From assembly GCF_009769385.1 (NCBI RefSeq), contig NZ_ML775959.1, positions 248,001 through 312,000 on the forward strand: DNA of 64,000 bases. Reading direction: 5' to 3'. Position 1 is the first letter of the stretch, and every line of letters begins with the position of its first letter. Positions 17,483 through 25,765 of the stretch are shown here, one piece after another. The translations under genes and the position numbers were made by a program. Below the pieces are notes generated by a model. The model ran no database searches. It worked only from the letters and a program-made list of their open reading frames with translations, and was not told where the DNA came from. This DNA is from Saccharothrix deserti (GTDB lineage: Bacteria; Actinomycetota; Actinomycetes; Mycobacteriales; Pseudonocardiaceae).

Positions 17483-19341
17483 GTACGACGACGACCGAGT
17501 CCCGATCCACCCCGCCGCCCCGGATGGGCGGCGGCATGCCCGGCATGGGCATGGCAATGGGCAAAGCGGAGAACTTCGGCCCGTCCGCCCGCCGCCTCGT
17601 GCGGCGGATGCGGACCGAGCGGCTCGCGTTGCTGATCGTGGTCGTGCTGGGCGTCATCAGCGTGGCGTTCGCCGTGGCGGGCCCGAAGATCCTCGGCTAC
17701 GCCACCGACATCATCTTCGAGGGCGTCCTCGGCCGGATGCGCGGCGAGCCGGGCGCGGGCATCGACTTCGCCGCGCTGGGCACGGTCCTGGCGTGGGTGA
17801 TGGCCCTGTACCTCGCGTCGTCGGTGTTCGGCTGGTTCCAGGGCCGCGTGCTGAACAACGTGGTGCAGCGCTTCGTGTTCCGGCTGCGCGCCGACGTCGA
17901 GGAGAAGCTCCACCGGCTGCCGCTGCGCTACTTCGACGGCCAGCCGCGCGGCGAGCTGCTGTCCCGGGTCACCAACGACATCGACAACGTGGCGACGACG
18001 TTGCAGCAGACGCTGAGCCAGCTGCTGACGTCGTTGCTGACCGTCATCGGCGTGCTGGTGATGATGCTGACGATCTCGCCGCTGCTGACGTTGATCGCGC
18101 TGCTGCTGATCCCGATCTCGATCGTGGCGACCGGGCGGATCCGCAAGCGCTCGCAGGCGTTGTTCGTGGCGCAGTGGAAGCACACCGGCGCGTTGAACGC
18201 GCACATCGAGGAGGCGTTCACCGGTCACCAGCTGGTGAAGGTCTTCGGCCGCCAGCGGGAGTCGGAGGAGGAGTTCCGGCGCCGCAACGACGAGCTGCTG
18301 GGCTCGGCGATGGGCGCGCAGTTCGTGTCCGGCCTGATCATGCCGATGATGATGTTCCTGTCGAACATCAGCTACGTCGTCGTCGCGGTTGTCGGCGGTC
18401 TGCGCATCACGTCGGGTTCGATGAGCCTGGGCGAGGTGACGGCGTTCATCCAGTACTCCCGCCAGTTCACCCAGCCGTTGACGCAGGTGGCGTCGATGGC
18501 GAACCTGATGCAGTCCGGTGTCGCGTCGGCCGAGCGGGTGTTCGAGCTGCTCGACGCGGAGGAGCAGGAACCGGACCCGGCGGAGGCGTCGCTGCCCGCC
18601 GAACGCCGTGGTCGGGTGGAGTTCGAGCACGTGAGCTTCGCCTACCGGCCCGAGCAGCCGCTGATCGAGGACCTGTCGCTGGTGGCCGAGCCGGGGCAGA
18701 CCGTCGCGATCGTCGGACCGACCGGCGCGGGCAAGACCACGCTGGTGAACCTGATCATGCGGTTCTACGAGCTGGACGCGGGCCGCATCACGCTGGACGG
18801 CGTGGACATCACGGCGTTGAAGCGGGAGGACCTGCGCTCGCAGACCGGCATGGTGCTGCAGGACACGTGGCTGTTCGGCGGGACCATTCGGGACAACATC
18901 GCCTACGGCAACTCCTCGGCCACCGACGAGGAGATCGTCGCCGCGGCGAAGGCCACCTACGTGGACCGGTTCGTGCGGACGCTGCCGGACGGGTACGACA
19001 CGGTCATCAACGAGGAGGCGACGAACGTCAGCGCGGGGGAGAAGCAGCTGCTGACCATCGCGCGTGCGTTCCTGGCCGACCCGTCGTTGCTGATCCTGGA
19101 CGAGGCGACCAGTTCGGTCGACACGCGCACGGAGTCGCTGGTGCAGCACGCCATGGCGGCGCTGCGGTCGTCGCGGACGAGCTTCGTCATCGCCCACCGG
19201 CTGTCGACCATCCGGGACGCCGACGTGATCCTGGTGATGGAGTCCGGGCGGATCGTGGAACAGGGCAGCCACGACGAGCTGATGGCCGCCAAGGGGGCCT
19301 ACCACCGGCTGTACGCGGCCCAGTTCGCCGCGGCCGTGTAG
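17479..19341 (+). CDS. ABC exporter half-transporter, catalytically complete subunit
   Basis: The 620-aa partner of the preceding gene starts within its stop codon (ATGA overlap). After a Met/Gly-rich N-terminal tail (GGGMPGMGMAMG) come six transmembrane helices and an ATPase domain. Walker A is GPTGAGKT (Lys419), the signature VSAGEKQLL, Walker B LLILDEATSSVD (Glu542), and the switch histidine His573 (VIAHRLSTI). All catalytic residues are present, so ATP hydrolysis of the heterodimer should occur mainly at the site using this subunit's Walker B. The pair probably forms a drug-type exporter under TetR control. A perfect 15-bp hairpin ends the operon. Confidence 0.92.
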   Translation: MSTTTTESRSTPPPRMGGGMPGMGMAMGKAENFGPSARRLVRRMRTERLALLIVVVLGVISVAFAVAGPKILGYATDIIFEGVLGRMRGEPGAGIDFAALGTVLAWVMALYLASSVFGWFQGRVLNNVVQRFVFRLRADVEEKLHRLPLRYFDGQPRGELLSRVTNDIDNVATTLQQTLSQLLTSLLTVIGVLVMMLTISPLLTLIALLLIPISIVATGRIRKRSQALFVAQWKHTGALNAHIEEAFTGHQLVKVFGRQRESEEEFRRRNDELLGSAMGAQFVSGLIMPMMMFLSNISYVVVAVVGGLRITSGSMSLGEVTAFIQYSRQFTQPLTQVASMANLMQSGVASAERVFELLDAEEQEPDPAEASLPAERRGRVEFEHVSFAYRPEQPLIEDLSLVAEPGQTVAIVGPTGAGKTTLVNLIMRFYELDAGRITLDGVDITALKREDLRSQTGMVLQDTWLFGGTIRDNIAYGNSSATDEEIVAAAKATYVDRFVRTLPDGYDTVINEEATNVSAGEKQLLTIARAFLADPSLLILDEATSSVDTRTESLVQHAMAALRSSRTSFVIAHRLSTIRDADVILVMESGRIVEQGSHDELMAAKGAYHRLYAAQFAAAV

Positions 19342-19348
19342 ATCGGAC

Positions 19349-19384
19349 GCCTCGGCAGCGGCCACACCCGGCCGCTGCCGAGGC
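19349..19384 (+). terminator. Hairpin terminator of the ABC exporter operon
   Basis: GCCTCGGCAGCGGCC (349-363) and GGCCGCTGCCGAGGC (370-384) form a perfect 15-bp stem with a 6-nt loop, 8 bp after the stop codon. Confidence 0.85.
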
Positions 19385-19455
19385 CACCCCCAGGGAACGT
19401 TCCAGCGCCCTGACACGATCAGACTGCGAAGGCAATGATCGTGTGAGGGCGGACG

Positions 19456-22400
19456 ATGGCGACTCAGATCTTCATCAGCTATGCGGAACAGGACAGGGAC
19501 GCAGTCGAAGTGCTGGTGGAGAACCTGCCGGACGACGTCGAGACAGCTCGGGCGTTCACCGAATCGGACGTGTTCATCGTCCTGATGTCGTGGCACTACC
19601 TCCGCTCCGAGCGATGTCGGCTGGAACTCGATCTGGCCCTGGCGCACCGCCAGCGGGAGGGCGGTCCTGAGATCGTCGTCCTCCGATCGGGCGACGAGAC
19701 TCCTCCCCCGTCTCTCGCTGACTACCGGCAGGTCACCTACGTCCCGCCCCTCACGGCCCGGACGGTTCCCGACATCCTCGCTGTGTTGGAACGCAGGTCG
19801 GCCCACGCAGTCGCGCCACGACCAGTCCCGTTCGTCGGGAGGACGGAGGAGCTGCGGGCTCTCGTCGACTGGTGCGAGTCCGCCGAGTCCCGCAGTGGCG
19901 CTCTTGTGGTGGGCGCTCCCGGCACCGGCAAGACGCGGCTGGCACGTGAGCTGTGCTCACGAATGGCCGCGGACGGGTGGAACGCGGGCTTCAGCACGGA
20001 CCCGAAAATGCTGCCGTCCTCCGCAGCCCGGACTCTGGTGGTGATCGATTACGCCGAGATAGCCGCGGTGGACCGCGTCGGTGAGGCGCTGGGCACGGCT
20101 GCCGGCGGTCGGGCACGGGTGCTGCTACTACTGACCGACGGGCCGCTGGATCGTGTGTGGGGGGCGGTGAACCGGTCGGCCTTCGGGCGGCTGGGCGAAC
20201 GACCGCCCGTCGTGTTGTCGCTGAACCAGAGGCGGATGCCGGCCGTCGAACTCCGGGTGTTGGCCGAGGGGGCGGAACTGCCGTCCGCCGTGATCGACCG
20301 CGAGGCCACCCCGTTGAGCTGCCTGCTCGCGGCGAGTCTGATCCGCATCGGGGAAAACTTCGACCGCTACAGCGACTTCGGGTCCTTGGCCTCCAGGTAC
20401 GCCGATTCCGTGATCGCGTACTGGCGAGAGCGCCTTGGCGGCGACAGCACGATGCGGTCGGACATCCACCAGCTGTGCGCCGTCGCGACCCTCGTGGGAG
20501 TTCCACCGGACGGATTGGGCTCGCTCGCCACCGAGCTGAGGATTCCCCTCGCTGCTCCGTCTCTTGGCGGGGCGAGTGCGGGGTGGGATGTGTTGCCCGC
20601 GCGAGACGGGTCCACGCTGCTGGCGCACGAGTCGGTGCTCGTCGCGCTGGTGGGCGGGGCGTGGGAGGTACTGGACGACGCGCTCGGATGGGTGTTCACC
20701 CATCCGGACCACGCGGTGGTGTTCCTGCGCCGCCTCGGCGCGGCGGCCGTGTTGAACACCTACTTTCGACGGTTCGTGGTTCACGCGCTGCCGCAGCTGA
20801 TCGAGCGCTGGCCGTTACTTGTTCAGGGCTCGGACCGCGCTGACATGGACGACGTGCTGTCGATGTGCATCTCGGCTGTCGCGCCCGATGTCGACGAAGC
20901 CGTGGTCGCAGAGTGGCGGAAGGTCGTCCGTGACGCTGAACGCGGGTCCACCATCGAGTTCTTCGGCATGGGTGACCAGCGGGCCAGGGCGGACTCGCTC
21001 GACCGGGGCGCGTGGATCGACGTGCTGACCGACCTGCTCGCGCCGTCGTCAGCCGCCCCGCTGGACGGCGACGCGACGGGACCGTCCGTGATCGCCGTGG
21101 ATGGCCCGTGGGGCGCGGGCAAGACGTCGTTGATGGGCATCGTGCGGGACCGGTTGGACGCACTGCCCGGTCCGCCGGAACCGAAGTGGTGGGCGAAGGT
21201 CGGCGCGTGGTGGCGGGACCGGCGGCCACTGACCGTCGCGGGCGCGGTGTTCCTGTTGGGGCGGAAGGCGAAACCGGAATCGGACGTCCCGAAGACCACG
21301 GCGTCAACGACACCGGTCACGGTGTGGTTCAACCCGTGGGCGCACCAGTCCAGTGACCAGATCTGGGCGGGGTTGGCGCGGTCCATCCTCGCGGCGGTGA
21401 ACCCGAAGCTGCACCCCCACGCGAACGGCCGGGCCCGGTACTGGCTCAGGCGCAACGCGGGCCGGCTGGACCGGCGGGCGCTGCGCCTCTCACTGGTGCG
21501 AAGCGCCCTGTCCCCGATGGTGAAGATCGCGTTCTTCGCGCTCTGGGTGCCGATCGGCGCCGCTCTGCTGCGGTACGACCGGTCGTTCACCTTGTTGGGT
21601 GTCCACGTGTCGAGTGGTGCGAAGGCTGCGGCCGCGGTCGCCGGCGGTCTGGTCGCGGTCGCGGTCCTGGACACCGTGCGCCGGTTCCTCTTCGGGCGTG
21701 CGGCGACCCGTTGCCCGGCCGGGCTGCTCGACGGGCCGGTGCTCAGCGGCACGCTTGCGCAGCCTGGCGCGGACGTGGCGTTGCGCGACCCGCTCTACCA
21801 CGCGCGATCGGGCTACCTCTACCTCTTGCAGCACGACATCCGGCGACTGCTGGTGGACGCGGCCGAAAGCGGCCTCGCGGTGGTCGTGTTCGTGGACGAC
21901 CTGGACCGCTGCGGGCCCAGGGCGGCGGGGGAGGTGCTGGAGGCGGTCAACCTGTTCCTCTCCGAGGCGTTCCCGGCGACGAGGTTCGTCATCGGGCTCG
22001 ACATGGGCGTGGTCGCCGGTCAGATCGACCACGCCATGAAGGACTTCACCGTGGAGAGGATGAGGCGGCACTTCGACGACCCGTCGCCGGGGTGGACCTT
22101 CCTGCGCAAGCTCGTCCAACTGCCCGTGCTGCTGCCCAGGATCGAGCCACCGACGATGGACCGGCTGGTCAGCGGGTTCCTCGGCCCGGTCGACGTGGTC
22201 GACACCCCCGCGCTTCCGGGCGGCTCCGAGTCGGCGCCCGCAGTTGTGGAGCCGATCCAGCCGACCACCGGCACGCCCTCGAACGGCACCGCCGACGTCA
22301 CCGCCCAGTTCGAGGTGGAAGCACCCGTCGTGGAGGTGCGCGAGGAGAGTCCGGGCGACGTGACGAAGCTCGAACGGCACCCGCTCGTCCGCCGCCGCAT

Positions 22401-22794
22401 CCAGGAACGCCTCGACGCCTTCCCGGTCCCGTCCGCACGCGAGACGAAGCGGCTGCTCACGGTCTGGCAGTTCTACCTGCGGGTCCTGTCGCGCGGCGGC
22501 GCGCCGGTCACCGGCGCCGACGAGGTGCGCCAGGCCAGGGCCGCGGTCCTGCTGGCGGAGATCGTCGTGCGCTGGCCCGCCGTCCTGCCGGACCTGTTCG
22601 ACATCGTGGACGGAGAGCAGGGACTCACCCGCCTCCACGGCGCGGCCGACGGCGACGACGTGACCTGGACCAGGACCGCGGCCAAGGTGGGCCTCGACCG
22701 CGTCCGGGACGCCACCGCCGCCAAGGCACTGCGGCAACTGCTGCTCGAAGACGATTCCCACCTCGTCACCGCACTTGCCCGGAGGCTGTTCTGA
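19456..22794 (+). CDS. TIR - STAND ATPase - KAP P-loop NTPase protein (putative defence NTPase)
   Basis: The 1112-aa chain carries three recognisable modules. Residues 4-110 form a compact TIR domain (IFISYAEQDRD; FIVLMSWHYLRSERCRLELD with the Glu usual in NADase TIRs), lacking much of the usual middle part. Residues about 125-330 are a STAND/AAA ATPase (FVGRTEELRAL, Walker A GAPGTGKT with Lys159, Walker B LVVIDYAE). Residues about 520-1100 are a KAP NTPase: GPWGAGKT (Lys556), VWFNPWAHQ, a two-helix membrane insertion (about 690-745), and FVDDLDRCG (Asp814/815). KAP proteins are membrane-linked NTPases and TIR domains of bacterial immunity cleave NAD+; an anti-phage role is inferred. It is a single gene after the exporter terminator, with no other defence gene adjacent. 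GAGGGCGG supports the start. Confidence 0.8.
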   Translation: MATQIFISYAEQDRDAVEVLVENLPDDVETARAFTESDVFIVLMSWHYLRSERCRLELDLALAHRQREGGPEIVVLRSGDETPPPSLADYRQVTYVPPLTARTVPDILAVLERRSAHAVAPRPVPFVGRTEELRALVDWCESAESRSGALVVGAPGTGKTRLARELCSRMAADGWNAGFSTDPKMLPSSAARTLVVIDYAEIAAVDRVGEALGTAAGGRARVLLLLTDGPLDRVWGAVNRSAFGRLGERPPVVLSLNQRRMPAVELRVLAEGAELPSAVIDREATPLSCLLAASLIRIGENFDRYSDFGSLASRYADSVIAYWRERLGGDSTMRSDIHQLCAVATLVGVPPDGLGSLATELRIPLAAPSLGGASAGWDVLPARDGSTLLAHESVLVALVGGAWEVLDDALGWVFTHPDHAVVFLRRLGAAAVLNTYFRRFVVHALPQLIERWPLLVQGSDRADMDDVLSMCISAVAPDVDEAVVAEWRKVVRDAERGSTIEFFGMGDQRARADSLDRGAWIDVLTDLLAPSSAAPLDGDATGPSVIAVDGPWGAGKTSLMGIVRDRLDALPGPPEPKWWAKVGAWWRDRRPLTVAGAVFLLGRKAKPESDVPKTTASTTPVTVWFNPWAHQSSDQIWAGLARSILAAVNPKLHPHANGRARYWLRRNAGRLDRRALRLSLVRSALSPMVKIAFFALWVPIGAALLRYDRSFTLLGVHVSSGAKAAAAVAGGLVAVAVLDTVRRFLFGRAATRCPAGLLDGPVLSGTLAQPGADVALRDPLYHARSGYLYLLQHDIRRLLVDAAESGLAVVVFVDDLDRCGPRAAGEVLEAVNLFLSEAFPATRFVIGLDMGVVAGQIDHAMKDFTVERMRRHFDDPSPGWTFLRKLVQLPVLLPRIEPPTMDRLVSGFLGPVDVVDTPALPGGSESAPAVVEPIQPTTGTPSNGTADVTAQFEVEAPVVEVREESPGDVTKLERHPLVRRRIQERLDAFPVPSARETKRLLTVWQFYLRVLSRGGAPVTGADEVRQARAAVLLAEIVVRWPAVLPDLFDIVDGEQGLTRLHGAADGDDVTWTRTAAKVGLDRVRDATAAKALRQLLLEDDSHLVTALARRLF

Positions 22795-22989
22795 CGACCG
22801 GACCGGCTGCGCGACGCGGGACCGCGCGACCGGCGAACCGGAAGCCTGCTGCTGGAAGTCCTTTCCGCACAAGGACGCCACGACGAGGTGGAACAAGTGC
22901 TGCGCGCCGCCGTGGAGCGGTACGGCCTCGAACCCGGAGGGGGCACAGCGGCACCGTGGTCCTTTCCACCACCGGATGCCACCCGATGA
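22795..22989 (+). other. In-frame open extension after the TIR-KAP stop codon
   Basis: Directly after the TGA at 22792-22794 the same frame stays open for 64 codons to TGA 22987-22989. It has a plausible amphipathic helical segment (LLLEVLSAQGRHDEVEQVLR, AAVERYGLEP). I see no start codon with a ribosome site inside. The stop is followed by C (TGAC), the leakiest context. This may be a nonsense-truncated C-terminus, a readthrough extension, or chance; about two thirds of codons end in G/C, lower than neighbours. The remainder of the 387-bp gap (22990-23181) holds the promoter and operator described separately. Confidence 0.4.
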
Positions 22990-23070
22990 CCACAAGCGAC
23001 AGATAGACAGCCCCAGCCGCCTCCGTATCCGTGGGGTGACAGCGGCGTTTCGGCCCTGCTCACCCGACCC

Positions 23071-23099
23071 TTGACCTGTTAGCGATCTCACCCTAATGT
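23071..23099 (+). promoter_or_regulatory. Promoter of the transporter-sialidase operon
   Basis: TTGACC (23071-23076), a 17-bp spacer and TAATGT (23094-23099) form a sigma70-like promoter. The predicted start of transcription (about 23106) lies at the edge of the GntR-type operator. Confidence 0.65.
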
Positions 23100-23108
23100 C
23101 TTCCGGGT

Positions 23109-23131
23109 CATAGGACGTCCCATGTCCTATG
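23109..23131. promoter_or_regulatory. Operator CATAGGAC-N7-GTCCTATG
   Basis: Perfect 8-bp arms at 23109-23116 and 23124-23131 lie just downstream of the -10 box. GTCCTATGTC (23124-23133) recurs, in the opposite orientation, in the heptad array upstream of the lyase gene (30800-30809). This suggests that both units are repressed by the same protein, most likely the GntR regulator at 31809-32528. Confidence 0.65.
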
Positions 23132-23181
23132 TCGTGCTCGGACTCGTCCTGGGGTGACGAACTACAGAGTCAGGAGGCCCG

Positions 23182-24795
23182 GTGTCCAAGACTCCGCCCG
23201 CGTCCGGTCGGTCGTTCAACCGGCGGGACATGTTGCGCTTCACCGGCCTCGCCGGCGTGGCCACCGCCTTCTCGTCGTCACTCGCCGCGTGCGGCGGCCC
23301 GGCGTCGACGAACTCCACCGGTGACACCGCCGAGTCGATCACCGCCGTGATCGGCTACGGCAACAACCAGACGTGGGACCCGCTGCAGACGGCGTCGGCC
23401 TTCTCGATGGCCGCGATCCTGCACTGCTACGAGTCCCTTGTGGAGGGCGATCCGGTCACCCGCAAGCCGTACGCGGGGCTGGCGAAGGCGTTGCCCGCCG
23501 ATGTCACCGGCACGAGCCTGACCTTCGAACTGCGCGAGGGCGCGAAGTGGCACGACGGCGCACCGGTCACGGCGGACGACGTCGTCTTCACCTACGCCAG
23601 GGCGCTCGACCCGACGGAGAACGTCCTCGTCCGCACCTTCCTCGCGAGTTGGCTGAAGGAGGTCCGGAAGGTCGACGACCGGTCGGTCGAGTTCGTCCTG
23701 TCGAACCCGTTCCCCTATGCGCTGCAACGGATCCAGACCGTCAAGATCGTGCCGAAGCACGTCTTCGAGGGCAAGTGGGCCGATGCCGTGTCCGGCAAGG
23801 TGGTCGGTTCCGGCCCGTACAAGGTCGTCGAGCAGGCCCCGCTGTCGCACACCCGGTTCGAGCGGTTCGACGACTACAACGGCCCGCGACCGGCCGTGTA
23901 CAAGAAGATGCTGTGGAACTCGATCGTCGAGGCGGCTCCACGGGTCGCGAAGATCTCGGGCGCCGCGCCGGCCGCGCAGATCGTGGAGAACATCCCGGCG
24001 GCCAACGCCGAGCAGTTGCAGGAGGACGGCCGGACCGTCGAGTTCGCCGACGGCGGCAACAACCTGTGGCTGATGTTCAACACCGCGCACGCGCCGTTCG
24101 ACAACAAGCTGGTGCGCCAGGCCCTGCACCACGCGATCGACCGCGAGAAGATGATCGAGGTCGGGCTGAAGGGCAAGGGCACGGCGGGCACGTCGTTCAT
24201 CAACCCGAAGCTGGAGGCGTCGCAACCGGCCGTCAACGACTTCCGCTACGACCCGGACAAGGCGAAGGAACTGCTGCGGCAGGCAGGCGTCACCGACCTG
24301 AAGGTCACCCTGTCCACGACGAACACCACCCTGGTCGCCGACTGCGTGAACGTGATCAAAGAGGGTTGGGACGCCATCGGCGTGACGACCACGTTGGACA
24401 CCCAGGACACGAAAGCCCTGTTCTCCAAGCTCGACGGCGGGTTCGACTTCCAGGTCGTGTCGACCACGCAGAACGCCGAGCAGTTCGGCAACGACCCGGA
24501 CCTGCTCATCCGCTACTACTACGCGGGCGCGGGCGTCGCGCCCAAGTACGCCCGGTGGACGGGCCCCGACGCACAGGCGTTGCTGGCCCTGCTGGACCAG
24601 GCGGCAGCGGCGGTCGACGAGGCGGAGCGCAAGAAGCTCACCAAGCAGGCGCTGGACGTGATCTCCGAGCAGGCGGTCGTGTACCCGATCGTCTTCACCC
24701 AGAACGGCACGGCGTGGGACCCGAAGGTGTTGTCGGGAGTCCGCGCCCAGGGCTACCCGGGTATCAACCTCAACCAGGCCAAGCCGGTGGTGTGA
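23182..24795 (+). CDS. ABC transporter substrate-binding lipoprotein (DppA/SBP family 5)
   Basis: The 537-aa lipoprotein has a twin-arginine signal (FNRRDMLRFTGLAGVATAF) and a lipobox ending LAAC, so it is anchored outside the membrane. The mature chain is a family-5 extracellular solute-binding protein: WDPLQTASAF, WHDGAPVTADDVVFTY and the VRQALHHAIDREKM segment. The family binds oligopeptides but also sugars and sialic acid (SatA type). It heads an operon with permeases, ATPases and a sialidase, so sialic acid or a sialylated glycan fragment is the likely ligand; this is inferred from context. The GTG start has AGGAGG upstream. Promoter and operator are annotated upstream. Confidence 0.88.
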   Translation: MSKTPPASGRSFNRRDMLRFTGLAGVATAFSSSLAACGGPASTNSTGDTAESITAVIGYGNNQTWDPLQTASAFSMAAILHCYESLVEGDPVTRKPYAGLAKALPADVTGTSLTFELREGAKWHDGAPVTADDVVFTYARALDPTENVLVRTFLASWLKEVRKVDDRSVEFVLSNPFPYALQRIQTVKIVPKHVFEGKWADAVSGKVVGSGPYKVVEQAPLSHTRFERFDDYNGPRPAVYKKMLWNSIVEAAPRVAKISGAAPAAQIVENIPAANAEQLQEDGRTVEFADGGNNLWLMFNTAHAPFDNKLVRQALHHAIDREKMIEVGLKGKGTAGTSFINPKLEASQPAVNDFRYDPDKAKELLRQAGVTDLKVTLSTTNTTLVADCVNVIKEGWDAIGVTTTLDTQDTKALFSKLDGGFDFQVVSTTQNAEQFGNDPDLLIRYYYAGAGVAPKYARWTGPDAQALLALLDQAAAAVDEAERKKLTKQALDVISEQAVVYPIVFTQNGTAWDPKVLSGVRAQGYPGINLNQAKPVV

Positions 24796-24808
24796 CGGGA
24801 GGCGTCAG

Positions 24809-25765
24809 TTGATCGTCCTGCGGATGCTGCTGGGGCGCATCCTCGCGCTGGTGCCGCTGCTGCTCGGTGTCACCCTGTTCGTCTTCATCGTGATGCGCTT
24901 CTCGCCGACCGACCCGGCGTTGGCGGCCTTCGACGGCGCCAACGCCACCGACGAGCAACTGGACCGGTTCCGGCGGGAGAACGGGTTGCTCGACCCGTGG
25001 CCCGTGCAGTACCTGCGGTTCGTCTGGCAGCTCGTGCACGGCGACTTCGGCACGAGTGTGATCACCAAGCAGCCGGTGGCCGACACCATCACCACCGCGT
25101 TGCCGCTCACCGTGCAGCTGACCCTGATGGGCCTCGTCATCGCCATCGTCGTCGCGCTGCCGCTCGGGGTGGTCTCGGCGCTGTTCCGGGACCGCTGGCC
25201 CGACCAGCTGATCCGGATCGTGTCGCTCGCCGGTGTGGCCGCGCCCGCGTTCTGGATCGCCCTGCTGCTCGTGCAGTGGCTCGCGGTCGGTGAAGGGCTG
25301 TTCCCGACCAGCGGGTACATCAGCATGAACGACTCGGTCACCGGCTGGCTGAACTCGATGACGCTGCCCGCCGTGTCGCTCGCGTTGCCGGTGGCCGCGC
25401 AGCTGACCCGCATCATCCGCACCTCGATGGTGGAGGAACTGGACAAGGACTACGTGCGCACGGCACGCGGCGGCGGGCTGCCGCCGGTGGTCGTGGTGGG
25501 GCGCAACGTCCTGCGCAACGCCCTGGTCACCCCGCTCACCGTGCTCGGTCTGCGGCTCGGCTACCTGCTCGGCGGCGCGGTGGTCATCGAGACGATGTTC
25601 GCGCTGCCGGGCATGGGGCAGAACATGATCCAGGCCGTCGGTGACGGCGACAGCTCGAAGGTGCAGGGCTTCGTGATCACCATCGCGCTCGGGTTCGTGC
25701 TGGTCAACCTGGTCGTCGACATCCTCTACCTGATCGCGAACCCGCGCCTGCGGAGCCACTCGTGA
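24809..25765 (+). CDS. ABC transporter permease (DppB-type)
   Basis: The 318-aa membrane protein has about six transmembrane helices and the DppB-type EAA loop (VRTARGGGLPPVVVVGRNVL). It starts at TTG 24809 with GGGAGG 6 bp upstream, 13 bp after the binding-protein stop, and ends overlapping the next gene. It forms the import channel together with the permease part of the fusion protein downstream. Confidence 0.92.
   Translation: MIVLRMLLGRILALVPLLLGVTLFVFIVMRFSPTDPALAAFDGANATDEQLDRFRRENGLLDPWPVQYLRFVWQLVHGDFGTSVITKQPVADTITTALPLTVQLTLMGLVIAIVVALPLGVVSALFRDRWPDQLIRIVSLAGVAAPAFWIALLLVQWLAVGEGLFPTSGYISMNDSVTGWLNSMTLPAVSLALPVAAQLTRIIRTSMVEELDKDYVRTARGGGLPPVVVVGRNVLRNALVTPLTVLGLRLGYLLGGAVVIETMFALPGMGQNMIQAVGDGDSSKVQGFVITIALGFVLVNLVVDILYLIANPRLRSHS

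Noticed and set aside
17434..19806. 790-codon open frame on the minus strand opposite the second ABC exporter gene
   Set aside because: The sense strand encodes a full ABC exporter. The antisense product is a His/Asp/Arg-rich shadow with no domain.
22775..23074. Separate 99-codon plus-strand gene after the TIR-KAP gene
   Set aside because: It overlaps the KAP C-terminus in another frame, has no ribosome site, and is Cys/Trp/Arg-rich without pattern. The KAP frame itself gives the more protein-like continuation.
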